Source: Psilocybe azurescens
Taxonomy: Eukaryota > Basidiomycota > Agaricomycetes > Agaricales > Agrocybaceae
Assembly: GCA_023853785.1 (NCBI GenBank)
Contig: JAJIRX010000198.1
Coordinates: 1 to 46,658, forward strand
DNA: 46,658 nucleotides
Direction of reading: 5' to 3'
Shown here: one piece after another, positions 1 to 10,448 of the stretch
How positions within the stretch are numbered: position 1 is the stretch's first letter
How the letters are laid out: each line of letters begins with the position of its first letter
Notes under the pieces: model-generated
Seen by the model: only the letters and a program-made list of their open reading frames with translations
Database searches by the model: none
Told to the model about the DNA's origin: nothing
Position numbers and translations under genes: made by a program

Positions 1-2
1 CT

Positions 3-744
3 ACGGGCATTGCCATCCGCAATGTCAAGCCTGCCAAGGCACGTCGCGAAGCTGGAAAAGCTCCCTATCCCACATTCCACAAAGCCAAGTCCCTCACCAA
101 TCATATTGGCATTCAGCCTACGACTCAGACACTCAAACATCTTGAGCAAGTCATCGAGACACACAACATGGAAGTGGATGAGCAATTTGTGGATACTGCT
201 CCAAAGCAGGAATACCTAAAGAAAGCTCCGACCACAATCGAGCTTTCCACCCACAATTTTCAAGCATATTGCTGATTCCCCACCTAAAGCCGCTACTCTG
301 GAACCTGCTCCTTCTACAGTTGAGCCATTCCCAGAGTATGAAGGCGACAATATCAGTCCCTACATCATTATGGGATCTGATTCCCCATGAGAAGAAGATC
401 ATCACCTCTGGAAATCTGGCTATGCGGTCAGATACAGTCGAGCCCTGACTCCTGGTTCCAGAAGCCCGTCTATCTTTGATCCTGAAGAAGAGGATGGTGG
501 TAACCCCTATGCCTTTAGAAGAAACTCCAGAACCAGAGTTCTCTTTGGCATGGATGCCAATGGCGTAGCATGGGTACACATGACTCCTTACATGGACAAA
601 GGAAAACGTCAAGCTGATGATCCAGTTCAAAAACAGATGGACCTTCATCCCCACGCGGTTGATGAACATGGCAACAAGATATCTCATGACTACCGCAACT
701 CCATATCATTTGGAACACCTTCCCCTTATAGGGATTATGAAGAC
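3..744 (+). pseudogene. Gag-like N-terminal part of the copia polyprotein (degenerate)
   Basis: Open stretches in more than one frame cover this region, with stops near 270 and 388 and a frame change near 745. The readable protein is hydrophilic and charged, with no hydrophobic core and no clear zinc knuckle. It runs into the sequence that continues across the 845-2478 insertion to the protease, with a cysteine-containing stretch (CNCS ... CPGC) just after the insertion. I therefore read it as the gag/spacer part of the same polyprotein. The start is outside the window. A captured host-gene fragment is possible but less economical. Confidence 0.5.
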
Positions 745-839
745 AAGTTGCTAACAACACTGAATACTTGTATGTAAATCCTCTTGCATTTATTCACTGC
801 AAACCACTGAATATGCTCCTACCAGCTGAACTAGCTGTA

Positions 840-844
840 GATAG
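840..844. repeat. Target-site duplication (left copy), GATAG
   Basis: GATAG precedes the 5' LTR and is repeated exactly at 2479-2483 after the 3' LTR. A 5-bp duplication is usual for LTR retrotransposon integration. Confidence 0.9.
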
Positions 845-1071
845 TGTTGGAATATGGGAATCAAACAGCACAATTCCTGTGATCCCATGCGCTGAATATG
901 CAGCCACAAGTATGTAGATTTTATATATAAACTGAATTCTCCTTTATAGAGTAAATTTAGTTGGTATAAATTGTATTTACAGTATATAAGTACAGTATTT
1001 ACATTATTGTACGCTACGCGTTTACCTCCCAATCACACAGTTTTTATCTGATTGATTTGGTCTTTTCAACA
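845..1071 (+). repeat. 5' LTR of gag-only element
   Basis: This 227-bp LTR has the ends TGTTGG...CAACA. Hand alignment to the 3' LTR gives the same length and 13 mismatches, 10 of them transitions. A TATATATAA stretch near the middle may be its promoter. Confidence 0.92.
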
Positions 1072-1387
1072 TAAACACGTGACCCTAACTGTCTCTGCTG
1101 CCAGTTCCTTGCCGTCGCTTGCGCTCTCTTTGTTTCTGTTTGTTGTTCTTGCCTACTGGGGGCCGAATCCCTTTTCGTCAAATTGTTATCGTCATCATCA
1201 TCGTAACCTTGCTCGCCGAGAGCCGATGTGCTTGCAGAAGCCGAATCACCGCCAAACCTGAATCACTTACGGAAGCCGAATCACCGTCGAACCTGAATTG
1301 CTTGCGGAAGCCAAATCACCACCGGAACCATCATTTTATCATTGTTACCATCGTTGCCATCATCAAATCTATTTTTAGTGCGCCATC

Positions 1388-2181
1388 ATGCCATCCGAAA
1401 CCACCTTCAATAAACTCACTGATGGGAATTATTTTGGGTGGAAGATTTACATGGAAGCCTTACTCACTCACAAGGGCTTATTGGATTATGTGGATGGCAC
1501 TGCAGAACACCCTGGGGGACTGAACAGACCAAGAAAGTCAAGGATTTTATGTGCAAGCAATCTGAGACTTGTGCAGAGCTCATTCTTCATGTAACCCCTT
1601 CCCAGCTCGCTCACTGCTGTAACCCGGACCCCTATGTCATCTGGAACACACTCTCAGATATTCATGCATCACGTGGTCGCTCCACCATTATTTTTCTCTG
1701 TCGCCGTTTTCACCATCTCCGCCTTGATTGTGGTGAAGTCATGTCTGCCTACGTTGCCTGTGTCCGCCATATCACATTCTGAGGGAAGCAGGTGTGAAAG
1801 TCACTGAGGATGACATTATTCTTGCCATTACTTCAGGACTTCCCCATTCATATGACTCTTTTCTTATTTCGCTCGATGCCACCCCAGACAGTGAATATAC
1901 GCTCACCTACGTTATCACCTGCCTCATGAAAGAATACCAGCGCCAACACCAATATCCCCCATGCCAAGCACAAGCTTCTGAGGACCCCCAGAATGAAGCT
2001 ATGGCCGTTACTGGTGCCCTCTCATGGTATTGCCCACATCACTTGTTTTTCATGTGGTAAGAAAGGTCATTATCAGTCCAATTGCACCAATTCTTCCAGC
2101 CCCCATCCCATCAAATCTGGATCTATAGGGCATGCTGCTCTTGCTTTGGAAGATGACTCTGATGATGATGAAGCTTTTTAG
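1388..2181 (+). pseudogene. Gag of the gag-only copia element (frameshifted)
   Basis: The ORF begins at ATG 1388 with a copia-type Gag N-terminus (an N-Y-F-x-W-K-x-x-M-E-A-L-L pattern, as in the UBN2/DUF4219 Gag family). It changes frame around the G run at 1512-1517, hits a stop near 1782, and is readable again to the zinc knuckle. The CCHC knuckle CFSCGKKGHYQSNC (C-x2-C-x4-H-x4-C) is at 2044-2085. The protein ends in an acidic tail at the TAG 2179-2181. Known role: packages element RNA in the virus-like particle. Here at least two lesions separate the parts, so this copy is probably non-functional. Confidence 0.85.
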
Positions 2182-2251
2182 TTTCTGAGGGTGCGATTTA
2201 TTTCTTTTAATTTTGTCTTATTTTCTGGTCATTTTGCCGTTTGCGAGGGTG

Positions 2252-2478
2252 TGTTGGAATATGGGAATCAAACGGCACAATTCCCGTGATCCCATGTGCT
2301 GAATACACAGCCACAAGTATGTAGATTTTATATATAAACTTAATTCTCCATTATAGAGTAAATTTAGTTAGTATAAATTGTATTTACAGTATATAAGTAC
2401 AGTATTGACATTATTGTATGCTACACATTTACCTCCCAATCACACAGTTTTTATCTGATTGATTTGGTTTTTTCAACA
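2252..2478 (+). repeat. 3' LTR of gag-only element
   Basis: This is the direct repeat of 845-1071, same length and same TG...CA ends, followed by the GATAG target copy. Differences from the 5' LTR include changes at CpG sites to TpG or CpA. Confidence 0.92.
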
Positions 2479-2483
2479 GATAG
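2479..2483. repeat. Target-site duplication (right copy), GATAG
   Basis: Exact copy of 840-844. Joining 839 to 2479 restores an open copia frame leading into the protease. Confidence 0.9.
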
Positions 2484-2952
2484 TCGAGTCAATTATTCAT
2501 GTAATTGTAGTAGAAATGAGAACAATTATGTTGAGTTTGACTCCAATTGTCCTGGTTGCCAAGATAAGCTGCGAGATTTACTCTGGTTTATGGAAAATAA
2601 ATCCAATTGGTTAATGGATTCTGGTGCATCATGTGCATTTACAGGGAATCTAACTGATCTTGCCGAATACACAGAATTCGAAAAGGAAAAGAACCACTTG
2701 TTCAGACTACTGACAGGATTGTACCTATTCCTGGAAGCAGAACAGTGTTCCTTAACTTCAAAACTCCTATCAGCAGACAAAATGTTTTCCGCGATTCATC
2801 TGGTGCTATATACTGTATGCCTGGTATGAAGAATAAACTTTTGTCAATGTGTCAAATGCTGAATCCTGACATGAAAGTCAAGGAGATACAAGCATTTAGA
2901 ATTTTATAGATAAATCCTCGGATGAGATTCTCTATATTGCAGAACCATCTGA
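2484..2952 (+). pseudogene. Copia aspartic protease region
   Basis: A cysteine-containing spacer is followed by the retropepsin active-site segment WLMDSGASCAFTG (DSG at 2617-2625), the hallmark of copia proteases. A frame change near 2690 leads to a continuation that ends in the usual copia linker with a K-L-L-S-M-x-Q-M pattern. Another frame change near 2910 leads into the segment cut by the insertion at 2957. Retropepsins of this type work as dimers to process Gag-Pol. This one is broken by the frameshifts. Confidence 0.85.
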
Positions 2953-2956
2953 ACGT

Positions 2957-4883
2957 TGAAATGTTTAGTGCGGGGTGACTTTGTAATTGCCCAATACACA
3001 ACACCCAATCAAATATTTATATTGATCAGTTCGATCTGGGAGGGTAAGCTCGTAAGGCTTATTACAATAACTAGTTTTAGCAGAGTACAGACTTAGACGA
3101 TTGCTCTGGGGTGATCACTAGTAGCTAGAGAACGCTTTACAGGCTAGTACACACAAGGCACTTGAATAGTAAGGGCAATCTCTATATGAGGGCGATCACC
3201 AATATCAGGGGGGATCGCTTTTTGGGGGGCGAGTGTACATGGGACACTTAACAGCTCTCTTTATAAAAACCCAAACTCAAACTTTATCAAACACTATAAG
3301 CGATCACCCGTATTAACACGTAGTAGATCCTTAGTTCCTATAAGCAACTGGGCACACTAGTCCACAGTCCTTAGTTTACTATAGGCAATGTCCTGAAAAC
3401 AGTCAGATTTCTCTGACAGTCGTCCCTAGTTACTATGAGCGATCACTAGCCTTTATAGGGTTCCCACCCATACTTAATAATCCCCAGGGCAGTCTTACTA
3501 TAGGCAATGTCCTGAACAGTTGGAGTTCTCTGACAGTTGTCCCTAGTTATTATGAGCAATTGCTAGCCATATAGGGTTCCAATCTTGTACTTAACAATTC
3601 CCAGGGCAGTCCACAGATGACTTATAAAAGCCTGCTTATCAAGTCTAATAGACCTGACATTGAATATCACAATGGCGATCGCTCATGAAACCAGGTAGCG
3701 CCTAATTGCTTAAGGTGAACTGCAGTGTTCGATCTCTTATCACACAAATCACTAGTCCTCAAAGTGTTAACACTAGAATTCTTATTCAGAGTAAATTCTG
3801 ATATCAAATCTGGGGTGTAAATTACTTGGTTCCTATTCTAAGATACAGGGCTGTTTTTATAGACTAAATAGATACTTTGGCTTGTGATAATTGAAAGAGA
3901 CTAAGAGAAAAGGAAGGAAATGGACTGCGTGCTGCCTAGCCTTTGCTGCACCAATTATAATAGTGGAAAGGACTAGTTTGCCTGGGCTATGGCACTTATT
4001 TGAAGATAACATGGTTGTCCATGCAGCAGTGCCTTCTTGGGTAGCAATCAACTGACTTATTTTATCAGATGGCTCAGCTAAGGCATGTCGGGACTAGATT
4101 GCTTAGGGGTATATTTCCTAGGAAACCCTCCCAAGGTTCCCAAGCACAGTTGCTATTGGTTTAGGACCTCCTGGAACAGCAGGTGCCCTTATCATGAGGC
4201 AAGTTACCTCTAGTATCGTGTGGCGATCGCTGGCTGGGCGATCACTCACTCACGTTGGCTGCATTGCAAATTACAAGTTTTTATAGTCGGATCTAGTAGA
4301 CCGCCATATGCTGAGTTGTACACAAGATTTCAATTGCCAATACATTTGGTCCATGGGGCGATCACCTGTGTGGCGACAGTGATGCCTGATCCCCGAGCGG
4401 TTGATCACCTAATTTAATGAACAGCCTTTGTGAGGCCTGGACACGGTGATCACTTTTGCTAATTAATAAGGTTTTCATCACTTGGTGATCACTTGGTAAG
4501 GCACTGGTGGGTGTTACCCCTTGTAAGAGCCAAGGTCATTTCTTAAGAGTTTCTTCTTTGCATGGGACTAATAGTATGATCAATGGAGCGGGCGATCACT
4601 TTGGACGCTCGGTTAGGGTTGCTTTGATAGCTGTGTAGGAAACTAAAGGTAGTCTTTGATTTGTAGCACTGATTAATAGGCCACACTACACCTTAGTTAG
4701 TTTGTAAGGTCTATTACTCTTGTTGGCTCACTAGGAAGTAAAGCCTCAAAGCCTAATAGTCTGGCGATATCTCCTACCCTTCACTAGTATAATGTACTAG
4801 TTTATTACAGATAACAATCGCAAAAATAAGGGCCTCTGTATCTCACTATGAATTGTAAGCTCAGAATGGTTTACACCCTTTCA
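2957..4883. mobile_element. 1.93-kb ORF-less insert with TG...CA ends (large solo LTR or non-autonomous element)
   Basis: The insert starts TGAAATGTT and ends CCCTTTCA, giving a short inverted TGAAA/TTTCA. ACGT flanks it at 2953-2956 and 4884-4887, a likely 4-bp target duplication. Deleting the insert with one ACGT copy joins the copia ORF in frame (E-P-S-E-R | D-N-I-Y-W). No long ORF or transposase motif is visible. Its size and TG...CA ends suit a very long solo LTR, or a LARD-like remnant, of an unidentified family. It is rich in GATCAC, GTGATC and GCGATCGC motifs and contains a roughly 118-bp tandem duplication. Confidence 0.75.
3376..3611. repeat. Tandem duplication, about 118 bp, two diverged copies
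   Basis: Copy 1 (3376-3494) and copy 2 (3495-3611) share blocks in the same order: TATAGGCAATGTCCTGAA, TCTCTGACAGT, GTCCCTAGTTA, TATAGGGTTCC, CCCAGGGCAGTC. The copies differ by substitutions and small indels. The duplication lies inside the 2957-4883 insert. Confidence 0.85.
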
Positions 4884-4887
4884 ACGT

Positions 4888-5837
4888 GATAATATATATT
4901 GGGTTAAATCCCAAGTTGTCTCTGGACAGAACTTGATGGTGTATGAAACTATGCTTGATGATAGCTATGAATTATGGCATCATCACATGAGACATCTCTC
5001 AGATCAAGTATTGGGCAAACTACTGGGTAATACTGATAGATTCCCATCTGGTCTTAAAATACCAAAGGATAAGCCTATATGCAAAGGCTGTGCCAAGGGT
5101 AAAATGAACTTGCAAGCTTTTGCTGAGAACCCTAAACAGTGCAATAAACCCTTTGAGCTGATCCACTCTGATCTAAAGAGTTTCTGGTACTTTTGTACCA
5201 TAAGTTTAAATACTTCATATCCTTTTTGGATGATTGTACTTCACATGCCTGGATTATTCTGCTTTGCAAGAAGTCAGATGCTCTAGAAGCCACCAAACTA
5301 CGGATTGCTTATGTCCAAAGGCAATTCAACGCTATTATTAAAGCGTGGTTTAGTGACAACGGCAGTGAATACATGTCCAAAGCATATACAAAACTCTTGA
5401 AAGACATTGGTATTGAGATATTGCTAAGTGTACCACATCAACCCCAGATGAATAGCCACGCTGAACGCTTTAATCAGACCATTGATAAGAAATCTCAGGC
5501 AATGTGCTTCCAAGCATGCCTACCCGAATCCTGGTGGGAGTTCAGCGTATTACATGCTGTCTATCTCTATAATTGCACACCAGTACAACAGCTCTTGTGG
5601 AGTCCACCCTATTTTGGGATTAACTCCGAGAAGCCTGACCTGTCCAAATTTAGAGTCTTTGGATGTGGTGCTTATGTCTATCTCCATAAAGATGTGAGAA
5701 AGAATAAGTTATCTCCAAAATTGGAGTTAATGATATTTTTGGGATATTGTGAAGAGCATGAAGCTCACATGATGTTTATGTGTCCCGGCAATACCGGCTA
5801 TCATAACAAGATCTTCTATGCAGCTACTGCACTGTGA
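4888..5837 (+). pseudogene. Copia GAG-pre-integrase and integrase core (frameshifted)
   Basis: The zinc-binding pre-integrase segment (LWHHHMRHLS ... ICKGCAKGK) is followed after a frame change near 5190 by the integrase core. The catalytic D-D-E residues are visible in FLDDCTSHAW, WFSDNGSEY and SHAERFNQT. A downstream F-R-V-F-G-C-x-A-Y-V motif is also typical of copia integrases. The reading ends at TGA 5835-5837, out of frame with the RT. Known role: inserts element cDNA into the genome. The catalytic residues survive although the gene is broken. Confidence 0.9.
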
Positions 5838-6517
5838 CATCAAAGGATATTGTGAAGCTTCCTGCTGAGAAACAACAGCATTGGAGAACAGCACAACTTG
5901 AGGAATTAGAGGCCCTCAGGAGACGAAAGGTCTATGTGCTAAGTAACCTACCTCCAGGTGCACACTGCATCAAATGCCATTGGGTATTTGACATCAAATC
6001 AGATGGTCGATACAAAGCCCAACTTGTAGCCAAAGGCTTCTCATAAATAGAAGGAATTGACTACAATGAGATATTCTCACCCACACTATTGACCAGATCA
6101 TTCTGTGTCATCCTGGCCTTAGCCGTGTTAGAGAATTGGACTGTTGAGTCACTTGATGTGAAATCCGAGTTCCTATATGGGAATTTAGACAAAGAAATCT
6201 ATATGGAGCAACCTCCTGGATTTACTGTCCCCGGAAAAGAAACACAAGTACTCCAGTTGCTCAAAGCACTCTATGGCTTGAAACAAGCCACAAAAGCGTG
6301 GTGGCATGAACTCAATAAATCCCTCAAAGAGTTCGGCTTCCAGCAATTATATGCAGACGCAGGCATATTTATTGCGTGCCACACAGATGGTATGCTGGTA
6401 ATTTTACTAGAATATGTTGACGATATAGTCATCACCGGTCCAAACTCCACTGCTGTCAAACAGAAGAAGGCTATCTTCATGGACAAGTGGGAGTGCTGTG
6501 ACTTAGGAGTATTGTAG
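5838..6517 (+). pseudogene. Copia reverse transcriptase, 3' truncated
   Basis: Readable from S-K-D-I-V-K-L. The copia RT signature H-W-V-F-D-I-K-S-D-G-R-Y-K-A-x-L-V-A-K-G is followed by a TAA at 6044-6046. The frame then continues with the segment leading to L-D-V-K-S-E-F-L-Y-G and Y-G-L-K-Q-A. The catalytic YVDD is at 6413-6424. Sequence similarity ends at a TAG near 6517 before the RNase H domain. The in-frame stop and the truncation make it non-functional. Confidence 0.9.
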
Positions 6518-8590
6518 AACCTCTGTTCTGTCTCAGTACGGAAAGCGGAAGAACGACGGCACCCTTGGACTAGGCATTAGGTGCTCCAAGTCCAATGAGC
6601 TGACTGCAGGTGAAACAAAGATCAACAAAATACCTACATTGCATCATTCGCACCTACTTGCAGCCTAATGCAGGCACCATATCCGCGCACCCATACAACA
6701 CCTAAAAACCAAGAGAACAAAACCATTAAAAAGGCAGATCAACAGCAAAATAAACCAATTAACCAGAACCCGACATGCCTCCAATGATCTAAACACCAAA
6801 AGCTTAGAATAAAACCAAGCACATAAATTTTAACATACAAAAACATATTTAAGTAACCTACTTGTAATTGTTACGGTACTTGATTTTCCCCCAAAAGAAA
6901 TATCATTTCTCTTCACACACGTACCACTCAACCCTGCAAATGTTTCATACAAAGAAATCTCTGTATATTCGCTGTCCATGTATCGTTCTTGTCAGCCCAA
7001 ATTTGTACGTATCGTTAAACTAAAGAACCCGTTCGGAATTCACTCACCTACCTTGTCGTCAGCTTCGCTTGCTGTCTCTCGCCCTCGTTACACACCTGCC
7101 ACTTTTCGCTTCCATCTTTTGTACATGTTATCCTTCTGGGACATACCTACAGTTGTCCTACACTCAGAAACCCCTGTTTGCTGGAGAATTTCCTGGCAGA
7201 CAAAATAGAAGAGATTACCGTCTGCCCTGGACAGTAAAAAGCTCTTTTCAGTATGCCGAGAGATTCTCCACATGAAAATTGTCTATAAGGACACCTTAGG
7301 TTCCCACCCCTTGGTTGTAACAGGTGACATGAACTGATCAAATCACGCCCCTAGTTTGTATCACCTCCCCCTGTTTGCCTTACCTGCAGCCATTCCTCTG
7401 CCTAAGTCCTGACTTTAAAAAAAAAAAAAAAATTCTTGAACCTACCATAGATTAGACTAGATAATAGATCAGACTAGATAATAGATTAGACTAGATAATA
7501 GATTAGACTGAGCTTCCTAGATATCAGATGTTTCGGACCTTGCCCACCGTCAGGTACCGCTGCCGGTTGATCAACCACCACCCATCAATGTTCAACTCTG
7601 ATGATAGTCGGCATGCTGTTCCCCGCCCATTCCCCACCATCATTTTGCTGCTTGCCGACTGGTAAGTGCGCTGTTCCCTTAAACAAATGACTTCCTTTTT
7701 CAGTTCTGCTAGTCAGCTTCTGCCCCCTCCCTCTCTTTTCAGTTCTGCTCAGTTTTCTACCCCGCCTTTCATCCCATTTCAATTACTATGCACACATCAA
7801 ATACATCTATTGCAGTTCCGTTTCCAAACATATTAATCTACATAGTATTGTAATGATTAAATAATAGTAAAAGTAAATATATTTTACCAACATTAGTTAT
7901 TCTGACCTTCTACTACAGAGCACTGTGTGCACTGTGCTCAATGATGCCCTCTCACGGAAGCTGGGGGGAACGTACTCCCACTGGTCAAGTTTTTTTTTAG
8001 GTATGGTGTTCTCACAGGTTCAGCCACAATCACACCACTGACACCTGTCATCTATCAGCACCACCTTAGTTCTGCGGGCACATACCTTGTATCCCTGTGC
8101 CTGTTCTCCTTTCACCATCATCACCATGACCTCTCCTCTTCTTTGTGTTGTCATCGCTCCTCCCCTCGGCACATACTTCAATGGGTAAGTGCAAGGGCCT
8201 CTCCAGAGGCATAATGGTCATCTGCAGCACCAGCTTCAGAGTGCACCAATCATTGCACCCTGCAATGAAGTGCTCAATGATGCCCTCTATGGAAGCTGGG
8301 AGACTTTGCGCAACCATGGGCTCCAAGGTACGAGAGCTGCCACTGACACCTGACAGCTATCAATTGTTATTGTCTGGCTGAAGAACAGTTGGAAATGTGG
8401 CTGTAGGTTCTCATACATGCTATCCGAGTATCAAAATGAGATTTTGTGGCACAAGGCCCTGTTTAGGGTTGCACAGACCGTGGCATAAGGTGCATTTTTG
8501 GCAACAATATATGTATAATGGGTGAAATCACAGATGATATTTACAAAGCAGTATTGACATTGTGCTTATGAAAAAGGAAAAAAAGTACGT
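6518..8590. other. Spacer without a recognisable gene
   Basis: No convincing coding region on either strand. It holds an A17 run near 7416-7432, possibly the tail of a retroposed sequence, then a short 17-bp tandem repeat. A block beginning GTGCTCAATGATGCCCTCT occurs near 7938 and again near 8272, suggesting a diverged internal duplication. The ORFs here are short and lack motifs. Confidence 0.5.
7447..7510. repeat. 17-bp tandem repeat, about 3.8 copies
   Basis: ATAGATTAGACTAGATA is repeated head to tail with one T-to-C change in the second copy. It follows an A-rich run. Confidence 0.9.
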
Positions 8591-8950
8591 TTAGACCTCA
8601 GCCTCAGAGTCAGAGTTGACGGAAACATGGTTCTTCTCAGGCACTGGCTGTATGCATCCATCTTTCTTCACATTTTCTTTATCTTCCTCAACATCGCCTT
8701 TCTTCCTCTTTATTCCATGGTCCTTGCGTGGCTTGCATGTCTTGGAAGCAGGAGCAGAACTGTTGTCTATTGCTTTCTGATGATCCTGACAATGTGCCTT
8801 CAATTCAAGAGGTGAAAGTTTGACAAATTTACAGGTGCCATCATTGATGGTGTCAAGGAGTTTCTTGAGACCCAGAAGTGACGTAGAAAGCTCACTAGGG
8901 TTGACAAAGTTTTTGTAAGTCCAACCAACAAGTTCCACCCTGTAGCGTTG
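8591..8950 (-). pseudogene. 3' part of an interrupted hypothetical gene
   Basis: The minus-strand frame enters from element A with R-V-E-L-V-G-W-T-Y-K-N-F-V-N-P-S and continues to a lysine- and acid-rich C-terminus ending S-D-S-E-A-E-V at 8591. It resembles the C-terminus of a repetitive Agaricomycete hypothetical family (a G-W-x-x-x-x-F-x-x-P-S-x-L pattern, then a G-T-C-K-F-V-K-L stretch). No biochemical function is known to me. The rest of the gene lies upstream at 11116-13928, separated by the 2165-bp element A. The frame across the insertion is intact if one 9-bp target copy is kept. Confidence 0.6.
8942..8950. repeat. Target-site duplication of element A (left copy)
   Basis: GTAGCGTTG. 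The right copy is ATAGTGTTG at 11116-11124, 7 of 9 identical. One difference is CG to TG, consistent with methyl-C deamination. Keeping this copy alone leaves the host frame open (I-V-Q-R-Y-R-V-E-L). Confidence 0.7.
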
Positions 8951-9300
8951 AGGTCTTTACACAGCCCCCCCATTTTTTGGTCGGGACTCCGGTCGGACTC
9001 TGTCAGACTTTCTACATATATTCAGAATGTCAATTTTTCTGGTCTAGGACTGCTGAAATTTTCCGGTGAGATTCCGGTGAATGTCCAATGGACTACAAGT
9101 CCAACGGACTGTCCAGGTGGACTGTCCACTGGAATAATGCCAAACCAGCAGTCAAAGGACCAACAGAAGTCCAATGGAAGTCCATCGGAATCCCACCGGA
9201 CATGACCATTGGAATTCCAGCGGACAAGTCCAACGGAATTCCAATGGAAGTCCAATGGATGTCCTTTTATTATAATTTATACTAGTATAGAAAAAAAAAA

Positions 9301-9378
9301 ACACAAACGAGAATTGAACTCAGGCATTGGAGAGCGCCCGAACACAAGCGGGATAAACCAACTGAGCCACAAAGGCTT
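9301..9378 (-). ncRNA. tRNA-like Pol III module in element A
   Basis: Read on the minus strand, TGGCTCAGTTGG (9358-9369) matches the tRNA A-box consensus TRGCNNAGYNGG exactly. GAGTTCAATTC (9311-9321) matches the B box core GTTCAANTC. A run of A on the plus strand just beyond (about 9289-9300) is a T-run Pol III terminator for this strand. The T-arm can pair (TGAG/CTCG) but I find no acceptor stem, so it is a decayed or captured tRNA-like promoter, as in tRNA-derived SINE heads, rather than a working tRNA. Confidence 0.7.
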
Positions 9379-9569
9379 ATGGAAAACATAAAAATTAGTT
9401 AAATACATAGTGATGCAGCCAAAATTCTCAGCACTGCTCAGCACTGGCCAAACAACAACACGCACATGACATGTTGATGCCACGTCAGTCCGTTGTTGAT
9501 TCTGGCCCCACTTTTCCTTCCACCACCACTACTGCCTCATCAGTCGGAGCCAGGTGAAAGCCAACCCGG

Positions 9570-10310
9570 CGTGACGGAGGATGATGACGATGACAAAGAC
9601 CAGGACAAACGTGGCGAGGACCAGGACGTGGACAACTGTGACTGCGACCACAAGGACCAGGGTGAGGCAGGCTGCGACAAGCATGTGGACAAGCCCGACC
9701 AGGGCAAGCACGCGGACAGTGAGAGCGACAATGTTGTGCATGCAGACGGCCAGGCCAACAATGTTGAGCATGGCCAGAGTGACAACAAGCACAGCCAGGG
9801 CGACAACATGGATGGCCAGGACAACAACGAGCATGGCAGGAGGGCGAGGACAGCGGGGGCGAGCACAAGCATGAGCACAGCGGGGTGAGCACAAGCACGA
9901 GCACAACGGGGTGAGCACAAGCACGAGCACAGCGGGGGGCGAGTACGAGCATGAGCACGAAGCACAGTGGGGGGCGAGTATGAGCACAAGCACAAGCACA
10001 GCGGGGGTGACGACAGCAGGGGCAACAACACGGACAGCAGGGCCAACAACACACACAACAAGGCCAATGACACACACAGCGAGGGTGCCAACACGGACAG
10101 CAGGGCTGACAACACGGACAGTGGGGGTGACAACACGGACAGCCGGGGCAACAACGTGGACAGCAAGGGCGATGACATGGACAGCAGAGGCAACAATGTG
10201 GATGGCCAGCAGTGGCAAGCACGAGCACAGACAGGGGGGATGAGTACAAGCACGGTGGAGGCAACAACACGGACAACAAGGGCAACAACAACAATAGGTA
10301 GGACGGATGC
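9570..10310 (+). repeat. GC-rich low-complexity core of element A, 21-bp minisatellite in part
   Basis: From about 10018 to 10205 the sequence is built of 21-bp units such as GGGTGACAACACGGACAGC. One plus frame reads as a 7-residue D/N/S-rich repeat (D-N-T-D-S-R-G). Upstream, 9570-9830 reads in the same sense as an acidic D/H/N/Q-rich stretch. All six frames are largely open because of composition, so ORFs here (including a Cys/Pro-rich minus one) are weak evidence for a protein. Element B carries a compositionally similar core in the same relative orientation. Confidence 0.7.
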
Positions 10311-10448
10311 CGCAGACACATACAAAGGCCACAACAACAACACATATGGTGCAGCTACAACCAACACATCTATCCTCCCCTATTTTTTTTTTTCTGTCTC
10401 GCTTTCTTATTTTTATTATTATCTTTAATGATAATGTACCTTGCTTGT

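Larger units (their letters stand above)
845..2478 (+). mobile_element. Gag-only, non-autonomous copia-type LTR retrotransposon (TR-GAG-like)
   Basis: Two 227-bp direct repeats (845-1071, 2252-2478) begin TGTTGG and end CAACA, and GATAG flanks both sides. The 1180-bp interior holds only a gag gene: a copia-type Gag N-terminus and a CCHC zinc knuckle. There is no protease, integrase or RT. The G-rich stretch GCGAGGGTG directly before the 3' LTR is a plausible polypurine tract. The size, LTRs and gag-only content match the terminal-repeat retrotransposons with GAG domain described in plants and fungi. Such elements would need enzymes in trans from an autonomous copia. Insertion is inside the older copia at 1-6517. 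Confidence 0.93.
1..6517 (+). mobile_element. Eroded Ty1/copia LTR retrotransposon, 3' truncated, carrying two nested insertions
   Basis: Pieces of one copia-type polyprotein occur in the expected order: gag-like region (3-744), aspartic protease (DSG at 2617-2625), GAG-pre-integrase zinc region and integrase (4888-5837), and reverse transcriptase with a YVDD box (6413-6424). Protease-integrase-RT order is diagnostic of Ty1/copia. The RNase H domain and 3' LTR are missing, and similarity stops at about 6517. The 5' LTR lies outside the window or is lost. Two insertions (845-2478 and 2957-4883) interrupt it. Removing each with one target-site copy rejoins the reading frame, so both entered after this element. 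Frameshifts (about 745, 2690, 2910, 5190, 5837) and a TAA at 6044 show it is dead. Confidence 0.9.

Noticed and set aside
2526..2780. Minus-strand ORF across the copia protease
   Set aside because: Antisense shadow of a clearly recognisable protease.
9301..9378. Functional tRNA gene
   Set aside because: Boxes are good but acceptor arms do not pair, so it is tRNA-like only. The same holds for 16004-16078.
9485..10345. 286-residue Cys/Pro-rich ORF on the minus strand of element A
   Set aside because: All frames across this 21-bp repeat region are open. The cysteines come from the repeat read in an arbitrary frame.
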